Origin: Xanthomonas euroxanthea
Lineage (GTDB): Bacteria; Pseudomonadota; Gammaproteobacteria; Xanthomonadales; Xanthomonadaceae
Direction: 5' to 3'
Assembly: GCF_900476395.1 (NCBI RefSeq)
Contig: NZ_UIHB01000001.1
Span: 68,217 to 132,216 of the forward strand
DNA length: 64,000 nt
Below, piece by piece: positions 16,373 to 24,582 of this stretch (the stretch's first letter is position 1; every line of letters begins with the position of its first letter). The position numbers and the translations under genes are program-made. A model generated the notes under the pieces. It searched no databases, was not told the DNA's origin, and saw only the letters and a list, made by a program, of their open reading frames with translations.

Positions 16373-17650
16373 ATGATCGATGTCATCAAGCGGCAAATCT
16401 TCTCAAGACGTTCGGTCATGGGACCCGTGTTTTCCACCGTCATGCTATTGGCTGGAACGACAACCGCGGCACTGGCAAGCGAGCCGGTCGGCTTCGGCGC
16501 GGGAACCACCGGAGGCACGGGGGGCGAGGTGGTCGATGTATCGACGCCAGCAGAGCTTAAGGACGCTCTGTGCCAGCGTTACCAGGGCGCTAACTGCATA
16601 GACGATACGCCTCGCATCATCCGGTTGAATACAGTCATCGACTTCAGGGGAACGGAGGGAACCATTTCCGGAAAGGGCTGCGTTTACTCTGACAGACAAT
16701 GCGTGGGGCCGACCGGCAAACAGGAAAAGATTCTGGATGTGCTCGGATACTGTGGCACTGGCCCAACGTTCCCGATGGCCTATGACAGCGCAGCAGCATC
16801 GGCGTTGCTGGTGGGTTCGAACAAGACGGTGATCGGTATTGGGGCGTCGGCGGGGATCAAGGGCAAAGGCTTGACGATGACCGGGGGCGTGTCAAACATC
16901 ATTGTGCGGAACCTGTCGATCACCGATATCAATGAGGGCATCGTCTTTGCTGGCGATGCGATCACCGTCGATAACGCAAGCAGCATCTGGATCGACCATA
17001 ACGCGTTCGCACGGATTGGCCGACAGATGATCGTGACGGGCTGGGGCGCTGCTAAAGCGATGACCATCTCCAACAACACGTTTGACGGCGAGACTGAGTA
17101 TGGGCACTTCTGCAATGGTCGAAGCTCCTGGATCCTGCTGCTGAACGGAGATGCTCAAGAAATCACTTTGGTAGCGAATCACTTCTATGCCACCGCAGGG
17201 CGTTCTCCGGAAATGGGCACGCCAGCGGGAGGCACTGGTGGCGTCATTCATCTGGTGAACAATCTTTACACCTCAAACTTTTACATTGGCGCTTCTGCGA
17301 CAACGACCGTCAGCCTGTTGATGGAGGGTAACTACTTCACTCCTAGAGGCGAGTTCTTTGTCCCGATCACGGACACACCTGGCGATCTCGTTTTCGCGCC
17401 ACTGGATGAGAACGTGTCCTCCACGGGGTCGCTCTGCTCGCAGACGCTGGGGCGTTCCTGTGTCACCAGTTACACGGAAACCGGACAGGAATCGTTTCTG
17501 CTGGAAACCACGGTGATGGCCAATATTGCCGGCAATGCGACCTGGAAGAATGCGATAGGCAGCGTCAGGCCGATGATGTCCAACGACGTCGCCAAATCGG
17601 TGGCCGCCAACGCAGGGCCAAGAGCCGATCCGGACAGCGTTAGCCGGTAG
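16373..17650 (+). CDS. Secreted pectate lyase, polysaccharide lyase family 1 (copy 2)
   Basis: A 425-residue paralogue of the preceding lyase with the same signal peptide, the same beta-helix motifs (SSIWIDHNAFARIGRQMIVT) and the same C-terminal ending (RADPDSVSR). It differs most around residues 60-100 and 285-330, where copy 2 carries a small GTPAGGTGG insertion in a loop. The N-terminal 60 residues and the last 90 or so are almost identical between copies while the middle has diverged, which fits partial gene conversion. Both probably act on plant pectin outside the cell. Confidence 0.9.
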   Translation: MIDVIKRQIFSRRSVMGPVFSTVMLLAGTTTAALASEPVGFGAGTTGGTGGEVVDVSTPAELKDALCQRYQGANCIDDTPRIIRLNTVIDFRGTEGTISGKGCVYSDRQCVGPTGKQEKILDVLGYCGTGPTFPMAYDSAAASALLVGSNKTVIGIGASAGIKGKGLTMTGGVSNIIVRNLSITDINEGIVFAGDAITVDNASSIWIDHNAFARIGRQMIVTGWGAAKAMTISNNTFDGETEYGHFCNGRSSWILLLNGDAQEITLVANHFYATAGRSPEMGTPAGGTGGVIHLVNNLYTSNFYIGASATTTVSLLMEGNYFTPRGEFFVPITDTPGDLVFAPLDENVSSTGSLCSQTLGRSCVTSYTETGQESFLLETTVMANIAGNATWKNAIGSVRPMMSNDVAKSVAANAGPRADPDSVSR

Positions 17651-17753
17651 CCTCAAGCGGGGGGGCGAGACGCACGTGCTCGCCTTGCCCGTGGCTGCGC
17701 GCCTGCTCTGTGATGACAGGGCCCTGCCACATTGCTGACCAGCAGGGCGTAGC

Positions 17754-17778
17754 TTCGGATGCACAATCGTTCATTCGC
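17754..17778 (+). promoter_or_regulatory. PIP box (HrpX-binding site)
   Basis: TTCGG (17754-17758), exactly 15 bases, TTCGC (17774-17778), fully within the TTCGB-N15-TTCGB consensus. It lies 71 bases upstream of the ATG of the candidate effector. A clear -10 hexamer 30-32 bases downstream was not evident. Confidence 0.7.
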
Positions 17779-17849
17779 GTCTGCTTGCGCATTGCCGGAA
17801 GTGGCCCTGGTCTACTTGCCGCCCGTCATTGAAGTATTGGCAAAAAGCG

Positions 17850-18722
17850 ATGGGAAACTGTTTTTCAAACAATGTCAGTAGCACTCATGCGCCAGTGACC
17901 TACACGCAGCAAGAACACACGCCCCAGGTAACGCCGCCGCGGCCCGCGCCATCCACACCCTTGCCAAATCAGTCGCCATTGCAGGGGCTGCAGCGTCGCC
18001 CGCAGCGCCCGTCGCGGCCGGCAACCCCATCACGGCCCACGACGTCACAGCCAATGCGGCTACAACGATCGGGCCTGGAAACGCGCGTGCTGGTCAGGAT
18101 GCAGGAGATGGCACACACGTTGCTCGATGAGATTGCTCCCATCCTCGCTAACGAAGCCCTTCATGCCGAGCACACATCGGCATTCAAGTTACTCAAGCGC
18201 ATGAGTGATTGCGCGCTTGGAAAAAGAGCCGTTGGTGGTAGCGACGACATCGCTGAAAAGATCAGGCAGATCCAGCATCGGATTGCCAGCCATTACGCGC
18301 ATCCAGGCGCAGCCGAGGCGCCTGCTGAAGGCAGCGAGCAAGACGCAGGCCGCGCCATGTTCAGAAAGATGCGGCAGTTCGTAGCAGATGTCGATCTTGA
18401 GATCCAGGTGATCAAGGCAGGCGGCGATGAAAGGTTCTTGCAGCTCCAGGAGGGCCTGATCCTCAAGCAAGGCGTGGCAGCGCAGGTTGCGAACATGGTG
18501 TCTGGGATCGAGGAGACATACGATGCGCCGAACGAAGAACACGGCAGACGCATCCTGAATCTTCTTAAAAACCTGACGGAAATGGCGCCCCTGCCACGAG
18601 GCGTCTTGGACACTGTAAAAGTATTACGCGGAGATCCCCTCGCATTGGCCGACGCACTGCACACACTGGTCAGGCATTACCCGAAACTGGGGAACAATCC
18701 GAACTGGCAGAAACCTGGGTAG
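17850..18722 (+). CDS. Candidate type III effector, N-myristoylation motif
   Basis: The 290-residue product begins MGNCFSNN: Gly2 with Cys4 and Ser6 is a eukaryotic N-myristoylation/palmitoylation signal used by several Xanthomonas and Pseudomonas effectors. Residues 10-75 are rich in Pro, Ser, Thr and Gln, typical of a type III secretion signal. The rest (about 80-290) is helical and soluble, with no recognised catalytic motif. The upstream PIP box predicts HrpX control. The ATG at 17850 was preferred over a TTG at 17829 because it exposes Gly2. I cannot assign a Xop family. Placement just after two pectate lyase genes suggests a virulence cluster. Confidence 0.72.
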   Translation: MGNCFSNNVSSTHAPVTYTQQEHTPQVTPPRPAPSTPLPNQSPLQGLQRRPQRPSRPATPSRPTTSQPMRLQRSGLETRVLVRMQEMAHTLLDEIAPILANEALHAEHTSAFKLLKRMSDCALGKRAVGGSDDIAEKIRQIQHRIASHYAHPGAAEAPAEGSEQDAGRAMFRKMRQFVADVDLEIQVIKAGGDERFLQLQEGLILKQGVAAQVANMVSGIEETYDAPNEEHGRRILNLLKNLTEMAPLPRGVLDTVKVLRGDPLALADALHTLVRHYPKLGNNPNWQKPG

Positions 18723-18856
18723 TCACCCGCCCACCCATCGGCTAACCACTGTCCTGTCTGTTCGCTCACCTCGAGTTAGCGCGAGGGTGAGGGTGCTGGC
18801 TGGGCCGGGCGCGTTGCAGCGGCCCAGCCGACAGCGCTCAACCAGGCATCGAATCA

Positions 18857-19261
18857 CTACAGCATTGCGTGGATGGCCGCTGCCGTCGGCGCATACGGCG
18901 ACGGCGGCTGGCGCGCGGCGTTTTGCATGCCAAACGAGGCGAGCAGAAAGAGCAGGCCCAGCGCGGCCGGTACCGCACCCTTGGGCTTGCGCACACCCAG
19001 ATGCGCCATGCCGGATAACAGCAGGTGGTAGAACATGCCGGCGTAGGCAAGATCGCTCAACGCGGTGTTGAAGCGGCACACAATCGCCACCGGGCCCAGA
19101 ATCTTGATGACGATCATCCAGGGCACCAGCAACGGCGCCGGATAGCCCAGCTCGGCCTGCGCCTTGCGCACGAACTCGCCCTTGGCCAGATACATGCAGG
19201 CAGAGGCGAGATACAGCAGGCACAGCAGGGCGGTACTGATCCAATAGACAGAGATGCTCAT
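18857..19261 (-). CDS. DoxX-like membrane protein
   Basis: A 134-residue protein with four predicted membrane helices (VYWISTALLCLLYLASACMY, LLVPWMIVIKILGPVAIVC, LAYAGMFYHLLLSGMAHL, ALGLLFLLASFG), the DoxX/DoxX_2 arrangement. Family members sit in the inner membrane and are often tied to redox stress or small-molecule detoxification, with no settled reaction. The gene is divergent from the HxlR regulator at 19354, a common pairing for inducible DoxX genes. Confidence 0.75.
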   Translation of the reverse strand: MSISVYWISTALLCLLYLASACMYLAKGEFVRKAQAELGYPAPLLVPWMIVIKILGPVAIVCRFNTALSDLAYAGMFYHLLLSGMAHLGVRKPKGAVPAALGLLFLLASFGMQNAARQPPSPYAPTAAAIHAML

Positions 19262-19353
19262 GGTGTTTGCCGGTCAATATGTAAATGCAACCGGCAATCA
19301 GAATGTCGCCTAAGATACCTATTGAAAAGTAGGATGAATCACTGGGGCTTAGT

Positions 19354-19731
19354 ATGAAAAAGCAGACCATTGATACAGGCGAGCCCAATATGCATGTAGA
19401 AATGCGCCGTGCGTTTGCGCTGCTGTCGGGGAAATGGAAGCTGGAAATCATGTGGCTGCTGAATCAGCGGATGTATCGCTTTGGCGAGCTGCGCGCGGCA
19501 ATCCCCGGCATCACTCAACACATGCTGACGGCGCAATTGCGCGAGCTGGAAGCAGATGGCCTGGTCACACGCACCGTCTTTGCAGAGGTGCCGCCACGCG
19601 TGGAATACGCCATCACGCCAAAGGCGCATGGACTGGGGCCAACCATGGAAGCGCTGACCGCGTGGTGGCAACAGTACGGCGACAGCATTGCGAAGCGGCC
19701 TGCTACACGTGGGCGCAAGCCAAGCGGTTAG
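19354..19731 (+). CDS. HxlR family transcriptional regulator
   Basis: The 125-residue winged-helix protein matches HxlR: ALLSGKWKLEIMWLLNQRMYRFGELRAAIPGITQHMLTAQLRELEADGLV followed by the wing VPPRVEYAITPKA. It lacks the N-terminal CP motif with redox Cys seen in some members. It probably represses the divergent DoxX-like gene. The 92-base gap between them holds TGCCGGT/ACCGGCA arms and a CCTA/TAGG dyad that could be operators. Confidence 0.85.
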   Translation: MKKQTIDTGEPNMHVEMRRAFALLSGKWKLEIMWLLNQRMYRFGELRAAIPGITQHMLTAQLRELEADGLVTRTVFAEVPPRVEYAITPKAHGLGPTMEALTAWWQQYGDSIAKRPATRGRKPSG

Positions 19732-19879
19732 AGACAAGCGGCTGGTCCTTCTGGGCGGGTTTATGCGCAGACCTATGCCGGCACGAGCGCGCACCTGCCC
19801 CAAGAATCGTTACAGCAGTCTGCGCACAATCCTGGCGATCAGGCTTGTAGATCAACACCTGTCCAGACCCCACAAACGC

Positions 19880-19906
19880 CAACGCCCCGATCATGTCGGG
19901 GCGTTG
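19880..19906. terminator. Bidirectional hairpin between hxlR-like and csbD-like genes
   Basis: A perfect 11-bp stem (CAACGCCCCGA / TCGGGGCGTTG) with a 5-base loop lies between two converging genes. There is no long T-run, so termination efficiency is uncertain. The rest of 19732-20037 shows no gene. Confidence 0.55.
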
Positions 19907-20037
19907 GTGCGATCTCGCCGAAGTGGGCGTTGCCGTCCGCACTCTCGTGCGTTACGGCTGCTGACCAGTCCACTGCTTCGCCGCGGCGGGCGTGACACCC
20001 GCGGGCAATGCAGTCGACGTGGACAGCTTCGATCGAC

Positions 20038-20217
20038 TTACTTGGAGGCGTCGCGCACTTTGTCGGCGACCTGGCCAGCCTTGTTCTGCACCTTGCCGAC
20101 GTTCTTTTCGGTGGCGCCTTCCAGCTCGGTGCTCTTGTCGCCCGTGACACGGCCGACGGTTTCCTTGATCGAGCCCTTGATCTCTTTCGCGGTGCCTTCG
20201 ATACGGTTCTTGTCCAT
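20038..20217 (-). CDS. CsbD family stress protein
   Basis: A 59-residue, highly charged protein (MDKNRIEGTAKEIKGSIKE ... GRVTGDKSTELEGATEKNVGK) that fits the CsbD family of small general-stress proteins, which are predicted to be largely disordered or helical. The start at 20217 gives the standard MDKNRIEG N-terminus. The biochemical function of the family is unknown. Confidence 0.9.
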   Translation of the reverse strand: MDKNRIEGTAKEIKGSIKETVGRVTGDKSTELEGATEKNVGKVQNKAGQVADKVRDASK

Positions 20218-20389
20218 GGGTGTGCCTCTTACGGTTGGGGATGTTGAAGGCCAGTCTGGACCCCGGTGGTGTGAGTGCGATGTGGGCATGCCGTCATCCG
20301 CGCGTCAGGACGTTTGGCTGCTGCGCTGGCGCGTGCGCGGCCTGTGCGCGAGCAGGGCGTTGTTCTGCACGTCTTGTTGAGACCGCTGC

Positions 20390-22687
20390 GTGCCACAATG
20401 CGCGCACTTTTTTGCCAGGCAATGCCGTCACGTGAGCACAGTGCGCCCCGCCATCGAGCCCATTGGCCTGGAGTTTCTTGCGGGGGGCGGCGAGATGGGG
20501 GCCTTGATGCGCGCCCACGACTGGGCGGCCACGCCGATGGGCGCGCCCGAGACCTGGCCGCAGTCGCTGCGCTCGTCGTTGTCGGTGGTGCTCAATTCCA
20601 CCCTGCTCGGTGCGGTGCTGTGGGGGCCGGAGCTGCGCCTGTTCTACAACGACGTGTACGTGCAATCGATGGGCGAGCGTCATCCGCAGGCGCTGGGCCA
20701 GCCGGTGACCGAGGTATGGAAGGAAACCTACGCGCCCATCGCGCAGGCCTTTGCGCGGGTGATGCAGACCGGCGAAGGCTTCGGGCAGGAAGTGATCACC
20801 TTGCCGATGCTGCGCAACGGTGTCAGCGAGATGACCTACTGGAATGCCACCGCCTCGCCGATCCGCGGCGAGGACGGCAGCGTGGTGGGGCTGATGAATA
20901 TCGCCATCGAAACCACCGCGCAGGTGGCGGACGCGCGCAACCGCGACCTCCAGCACGCGCTGCTGAGCGATGAAAACACGCACCTGGTGCACGAGGTGGT
21001 CAACCGCACCAGCGAGCGCGATCGTGCGCTGGAGGCCGAAACCGTGGCGCGCCGCAATGCCGAGCGGGTGCAGCTGGCGCTGGCGGCCGGGGCGATCATC
21101 GGCACCTGGATCTGGGACCTGCCCACCGACGCGTTTTCGGTGGATGAGGCCTTTGCGCAGAACTTCGGCTTCGATCCGTCCAGCAGCCGCAACGGCCTGA
21201 CACTGGAACAGGTGATCAGGACGGTGCACCCGGACGACCGCGAGGGGCTGCGCGCGGCCATCGGCGAGGCGCTCGCCCGCGGCGGTGCGTACGCGCACCA
21301 GTACCGGGTCAAACGGCGCGACGGAAAGTACTACTGGCTGGAAGCCAATGGCCGGGTCGAAAAGGCTGCCGATGGCACGCCGCTGCGGTTTCCCGGCGTG
21401 TTGCTCGACATCGAGGCGCGCCACGCGCTGTCGGAAGAGCGCGACCGCGCGCTGGCGGCCTTGCGCGAGTTGAGCGACACGCTGGAGCAGCGGGTCACCG
21501 AGCGCACGCGCGAGCTGATGACGGTGGAAGAAGCGCTGCGCCAATCGCAGAAGATGGAAGCGGTGGGGCAGCTCACCGGCGGGCTGGCGCACGACTTCAA
21601 CAACCTGTTGGCGGGTATTTCCGGTGCGCTGGAGCTGATGAGCCTGCGCATCGAGCAAGGCCGCTTCTGCGAACTGGAGCGTTACGTGGCCACCGCGCAG
21701 GGCGCCACCACGCGCGCGGCGGCGCTGACGCACCGCTTGCTGGCGTTTGCGCGGCGGCAGACGCTGTTGCCCAAGCCCACCAACGTCAACCGGCTGGTGG
21801 TGGACATGCTGGAGCTGATCCAGCGCACGGTGGGCCCGGGGATCTGCGTGGAAAACGTCGTCGCCGCCGAACTGTGGCTGGCGCTGGTGGACGCGCCGCA
21901 GCTGGAGAACGCGCTGCTCAACCTGTGCATCAACGCGCGCGATGCGATGCCCAACGGCGGGCGCGTGCGCGTGCAGACCAGCAACCGCCGGATCGACCGC
22001 GAGATGGGCCAGCAACTGGGCATGCCGGAAGGCCACTACCTGTCGTTGTGCGTGAGCGATACCGGCACCGGCATGCCGCCGGAGGTGGTGGCGCGCGCGT
22101 TCGATCCGTTCTTCACCACCAAGCCGATCGGCGAAGGCACCGGCCTGGGCCTGTCGATGATCTACGGGTTTGCCAAGCAATCCGGCGGGCAGGTGCGCAT
22201 CCACTCGGAAGTGGGCAAGGGCTCGACGGTGTGCATCTACCTGCCGCGGCACGCCGGTGCCGATGACAGCAGCGATGGCAGCACCGCCGCGCTGGAACTG
22301 GCGCCGTCGCTGGCCGGCGAAACGGTGTTGATCGTGGACGACGAACCCTCCATCCGCCTGCTGTTCACCGAGGTGCTGGAAGAGCTGGGCTACACCGTGC
22401 TGGAGGCCGGCGACAGCGCCGCGGGGTTGGGCATCCTGCAGTCGCCGGTGCGGATCGACCTGCTGATCAGCGACGTGGGCCTGCCCGGCGGCATGAACGG
22501 CCGGCAGATGGCCGACGCCGCGCGCGTGGGCCGGCCCAACCTCAAGGTGTTGTTCGTCACCGGCTTTGCCGAACACGCGCAATTGAACGACGGCCACCTG
22601 GAGCCGGGCATGGCGGTGCTGGCCAAGCCCTTCAGCGTGAGCGTGCTCGCCACGCGGGTGAAGGAGATGATCGCCAGCGAGTGCTGA
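20390..22687 (+). CDS. Hybrid PAS sensor histidine kinase with receiver domain
   Basis: About 765 residues with no membrane segment, so probably a soluble sensor. An N-terminal PAS/GAF-like domain (to about residue 185) and a second PAS domain with PAC (about 225-355, RRDGKYYWLEANGRVEKAADG) precede a coiled-coil. The HisKA box AHDFNNLLAGISG puts the phospho-His near residue 400, followed by the HATPase boxes NALLNLCINARDAMP, DTGTGMP and GEGTGLGLSMIYGF. The receiver domain at the C-terminus has VLIVDDEP and LLISDVGLPGG, with the phospho-Asp near 693. The start is uncertain: GTG at 20390 or GTG at about 20432. No separate response regulator is adjacent. Confidence 0.88.
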   Translation: MPQCAHFFARQCRHVSTVRPAIEPIGLEFLAGGGEMGALMRAHDWAATPMGAPETWPQSLRSSLSVVLNSTLLGAVLWGPELRLFYNDVYVQSMGERHPQALGQPVTEVWKETYAPIAQAFARVMQTGEGFGQEVITLPMLRNGVSEMTYWNATASPIRGEDGSVVGLMNIAIETTAQVADARNRDLQHALLSDENTHLVHEVVNRTSERDRALEAETVARRNAERVQLALAAGAIIGTWIWDLPTDAFSVDEAFAQNFGFDPSSSRNGLTLEQVIRTVHPDDREGLRAAIGEALARGGAYAHQYRVKRRDGKYYWLEANGRVEKAADGTPLRFPGVLLDIEARHALSEERDRALAALRELSDTLEQRVTERTRELMTVEEALRQSQKMEAVGQLTGGLAHDFNNLLAGISGALELMSLRIEQGRFCELERYVATAQGATTRAAALTHRLLAFARRQTLLPKPTNVNRLVVDMLELIQRTVGPGICVENVVAAELWLALVDAPQLENALLNLCINARDAMPNGGRVRVQTSNRRIDREMGQQLGMPEGHYLSLCVSDTGTGMPPEVVARAFDPFFTTKPIGEGTGLGLSMIYGFAKQSGGQVRIHSEVGKGSTVCIYLPRHAGADDSSDGSTAALELAPSLAGETVLIVDDEPSIRLLFTEVLEELGYTVLEAGDSAAGLGILQSPVRIDLLISDVGLPGGMNGRQMADAARVGRPNLKVLFVTGFAEHAQLNDGHLEPGMAVLAKPFSVSVLATRVKEMIASEC

Positions 22688-22757
22688 GTGATGCGGTGCT
22701 GTGCAGGCGCTTGCCTGCGCGCGCGCGTGTGCCCGGCCTGCGGCGACCGCGCCGGCC

Positions 22758-23903
22758 TCACTCCACGCTGGAGGCGACCAGCCGCTGCCATAGCGCGGCA
22801 TTGGCGGCGTGGTCCGGCTCCAGCGTGGACAGTACGCTCAGCGCATGCTCCTGCTGCTCGGCGCCGTGGCGGGCGAGCATGGCCAGCGCGGCGGCCAGCC
22901 GGCCGTACCGCAGCGCCATGCCGAGCGAGCTGGTGAGCAGGGTGGGGTCGTGCCCGGGGCGTTGCTCGTCCAACGCGGTGCCCAGCGCGGCGGGCAGCTC
23001 CCAGGTGGTGGCGATGGTCTTGGCGACGGCGGCGGTATGGCGCTCGACCAGCACGGCGGCCACCTCCAGGCTATAGGGCACGCTGGGGCGTTCGGCGTAG
23101 GCATCGCGCAGCACGCGCAGGATCACCACCGCGCCCAGGCCTTGCAGCAGGCCGGCCAGCTGCGCCGCCAAGGTATCGCCGGCGCGCTCGCGCATGTAGG
23201 CAGCCGCGGCGGCGGCGGTCCGCAGGGCGTAATCCCAAACCGCGGCCGGCAGGCGCGCGTAGAGGCCGCCCTCCAGGCTCAGCACCGGCTGCATGACGGC
23301 GGCAGCGACGATCTGGCGCACGCCCTCGGTGCCGATATGCACCACGGCCCGCTCCAGGCTTTCCAGCGGACCGCCCTGCGGGCGGTACAGCGCGCTGTTG
23401 GCGATGCGCAACAGGTTGGCGGCCAGCGCCGGGTCCTGCGCGATGATCGCGGCGATGCCGCGGCCGGAGGCATCCGGGTCGTTGACCGCGCGCATCAGCT
23501 GCGGCAACAACTGCGGGCGGCGTGGCAACAGCTGCGGGCGCAGGTCGACATGGGCGAGCGCAGCGCCGACCGCATCCAGCACCGCGGCCTGGGCCGGGTC
23601 GGTGGGCAGGCGGCCCTCGGCCAGCGATGGGTTGGACATCACTGCGGCATACATGCGGCGCAGCAGCGGCTGCATCGGCGGCGGCCCGCACAGCAGGGGG
23701 TGGGGTGTAGCCGCGCGCTGCGCCTGTGCCTGCGTGTGCCCGGGCGCGGGCGCCGCGGGTGCGTCCTGCAGGCCGGTGTCGGCGGCGGCAGGCGCGGCCG
23801 CAGCGCTGGCGGTGCGCGCACGCTGGCGCAGCAGCAGCCATGTGATGACGCCGGCCAGTCCCAGGCCGGCAAGCAGTCCGGCAGCAAGCAGCAACACAAT
23901 CAC
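22758..23903 (-). CDS. HDOD domain protein with N-terminal membrane anchor
   Basis: The 381-residue product has one N-terminal membrane helix (MIVLLLAAGLLAGLGLAGVI), a low-complexity Ala/Pro linker, and an HDOD domain from about residue 130 (PDASGRGIAAIIAQDPALAA, LLRIANSALYRPQGGPLES, AVVHIGTEGVRQIV). HDOD proteins are HD-GYP relatives lacking catalytic residues and often take part in signalling. Convergence with the hybrid kinase gene (70 bases between the stops) gives no operon link. The start is a GTG at 23903 without a strong ribosome-binding site. Confidence 0.8.
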   Translation of the reverse strand: MIVLLLAAGLLAGLGLAGVITWLLLRQRARTASAAAAPAAADTGLQDAPAAPAPGHTQAQAQRAATPHPLLCGPPPMQPLLRRMYAAVMSNPSLAEGRLPTDPAQAAVLDAVGAALAHVDLRPQLLPRRPQLLPQLMRAVNDPDASGRGIAAIIAQDPALAANLLRIANSALYRPQGGPLESLERAVVHIGTEGVRQIVAAAVMQPVLSLEGGLYARLPAAVWDYALRTAAAAAAYMRERAGDTLAAQLAGLLQGLGAVVILRVLRDAYAERPSVPYSLEVAAVLVERHTAAVAKTIATTWELPAALGTALDEQRPGHDPTLLTSSLGMALRYGRLAAALAMLARHGAEQQEHALSVLSTLEPDHAANAALWQRLVASSVE

Positions 23904-24270
23904 GGAGGTCCAGGGGTCGTCTGATCGGTGCAGCGACTATCCGCGAAGCCGCTGTTCACGGCAATGCAGGCGTGCGTGGCGCGCGGTGCAGGCAGACCCG
24001 CACACCGGCACTGCCATGCTGCACTGCGGGGATGAGCGGCGTGTCTTCCAGCTGACCACTGCGCTGCACGTGGCGCTAACGGAGCAGGCAGCACTATGCG
24101 TCACCAGCTGTGCAGCCCTAGAGCATCTAGGCAGCTTAAAGGGTGCAGGCATCCGCAGTTGGACCACTTTCGATACGACAGACACCGCGCATGGCGCGGT
24201 GTCTTCGTTTGTGCGCGGGGGATGGATGCGCACGCGATGTCGCGGGCGGCGGCATCGCGGCACAAACGCG
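23904..24270. other. Gap between HDOD and emfourin genes
   Basis: No gene could be supported. The only structure is a perfect 10-bp hairpin at 24181-24203, listed separately. Confidence 0.4.
24181..24210. terminator. Hairpin downstream of the protealysin-emfourin operon
   Basis: GACACCGCGC-ATG-GCGCGGTGTC forms a perfect 10-bp stem; TTCGTTTG follows on the plus strand. It lies 68 bases past the emfourin stop, so it is the likely end of that minus-strand transcript although the T-rich side points the other way. Confidence 0.5.
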
Positions 24271-24582
24271 CTACAGCGTGCCCTGCTTCCACAGCCGCAC
24301 GATCGCGGCCGGTGCATGTTCTTCGGGGATGCGCAGCGGCTCGCTGGCGCCGTCCCAGGCAATGCTGAAATAGCGGCGATCGCCACCACCGGCCTGCGGG
24401 CGCGGCAGCGCATGCGCCAGGCACTGGTCCAGCACGCTGCGCAGCTGCAGGCGCTGGGCATCGTCCAGCTCGTCCATCACCAGCTGCCGTTCGCGCCGCA
24501 TGGCGGGGAAGGCGGCCACCCCGCCTTCGCGGGCCAGCCGCAAGGTCACGCCTGCCTCCACCGGCGGACGTTGTGCACTCAT
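24271..24582 (-). CDS. Emfourin-like protealysin inhibitor
   Basis: The 103-residue protein (VTLRLAREGGVAAFPAMRRERQL ... RYFSIAWDGASEPLRIPEEH) resembles emfourin, the specific protein inhibitor of protealysin-like metalloproteases. Its ATG overlaps the stop of the protease gene by 4 bases (ATGA), giving translational coupling and near-equal synthesis. It has no signal peptide, so it acts in the cytoplasm, consistent with shielding the cell from the protease before export. Confidence 0.8.
   Translation of the reverse strand: MSAQRPPVEAGVTLRLAREGGVAAFPAMRRERQLVMDELDDAQRLQLRSVLDQCLAHALPRPQAGGGDRRYFSIAWDGASEPLRIPEEHAPAAIVRLWKQGTL

Noticed and set aside
18723..19451. Extended frame upstream of the DoxX-like gene
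   Set aside because: The extension mixes the HxlR promoter region with non-coding sequence; the DoxX signature starts at 19261.
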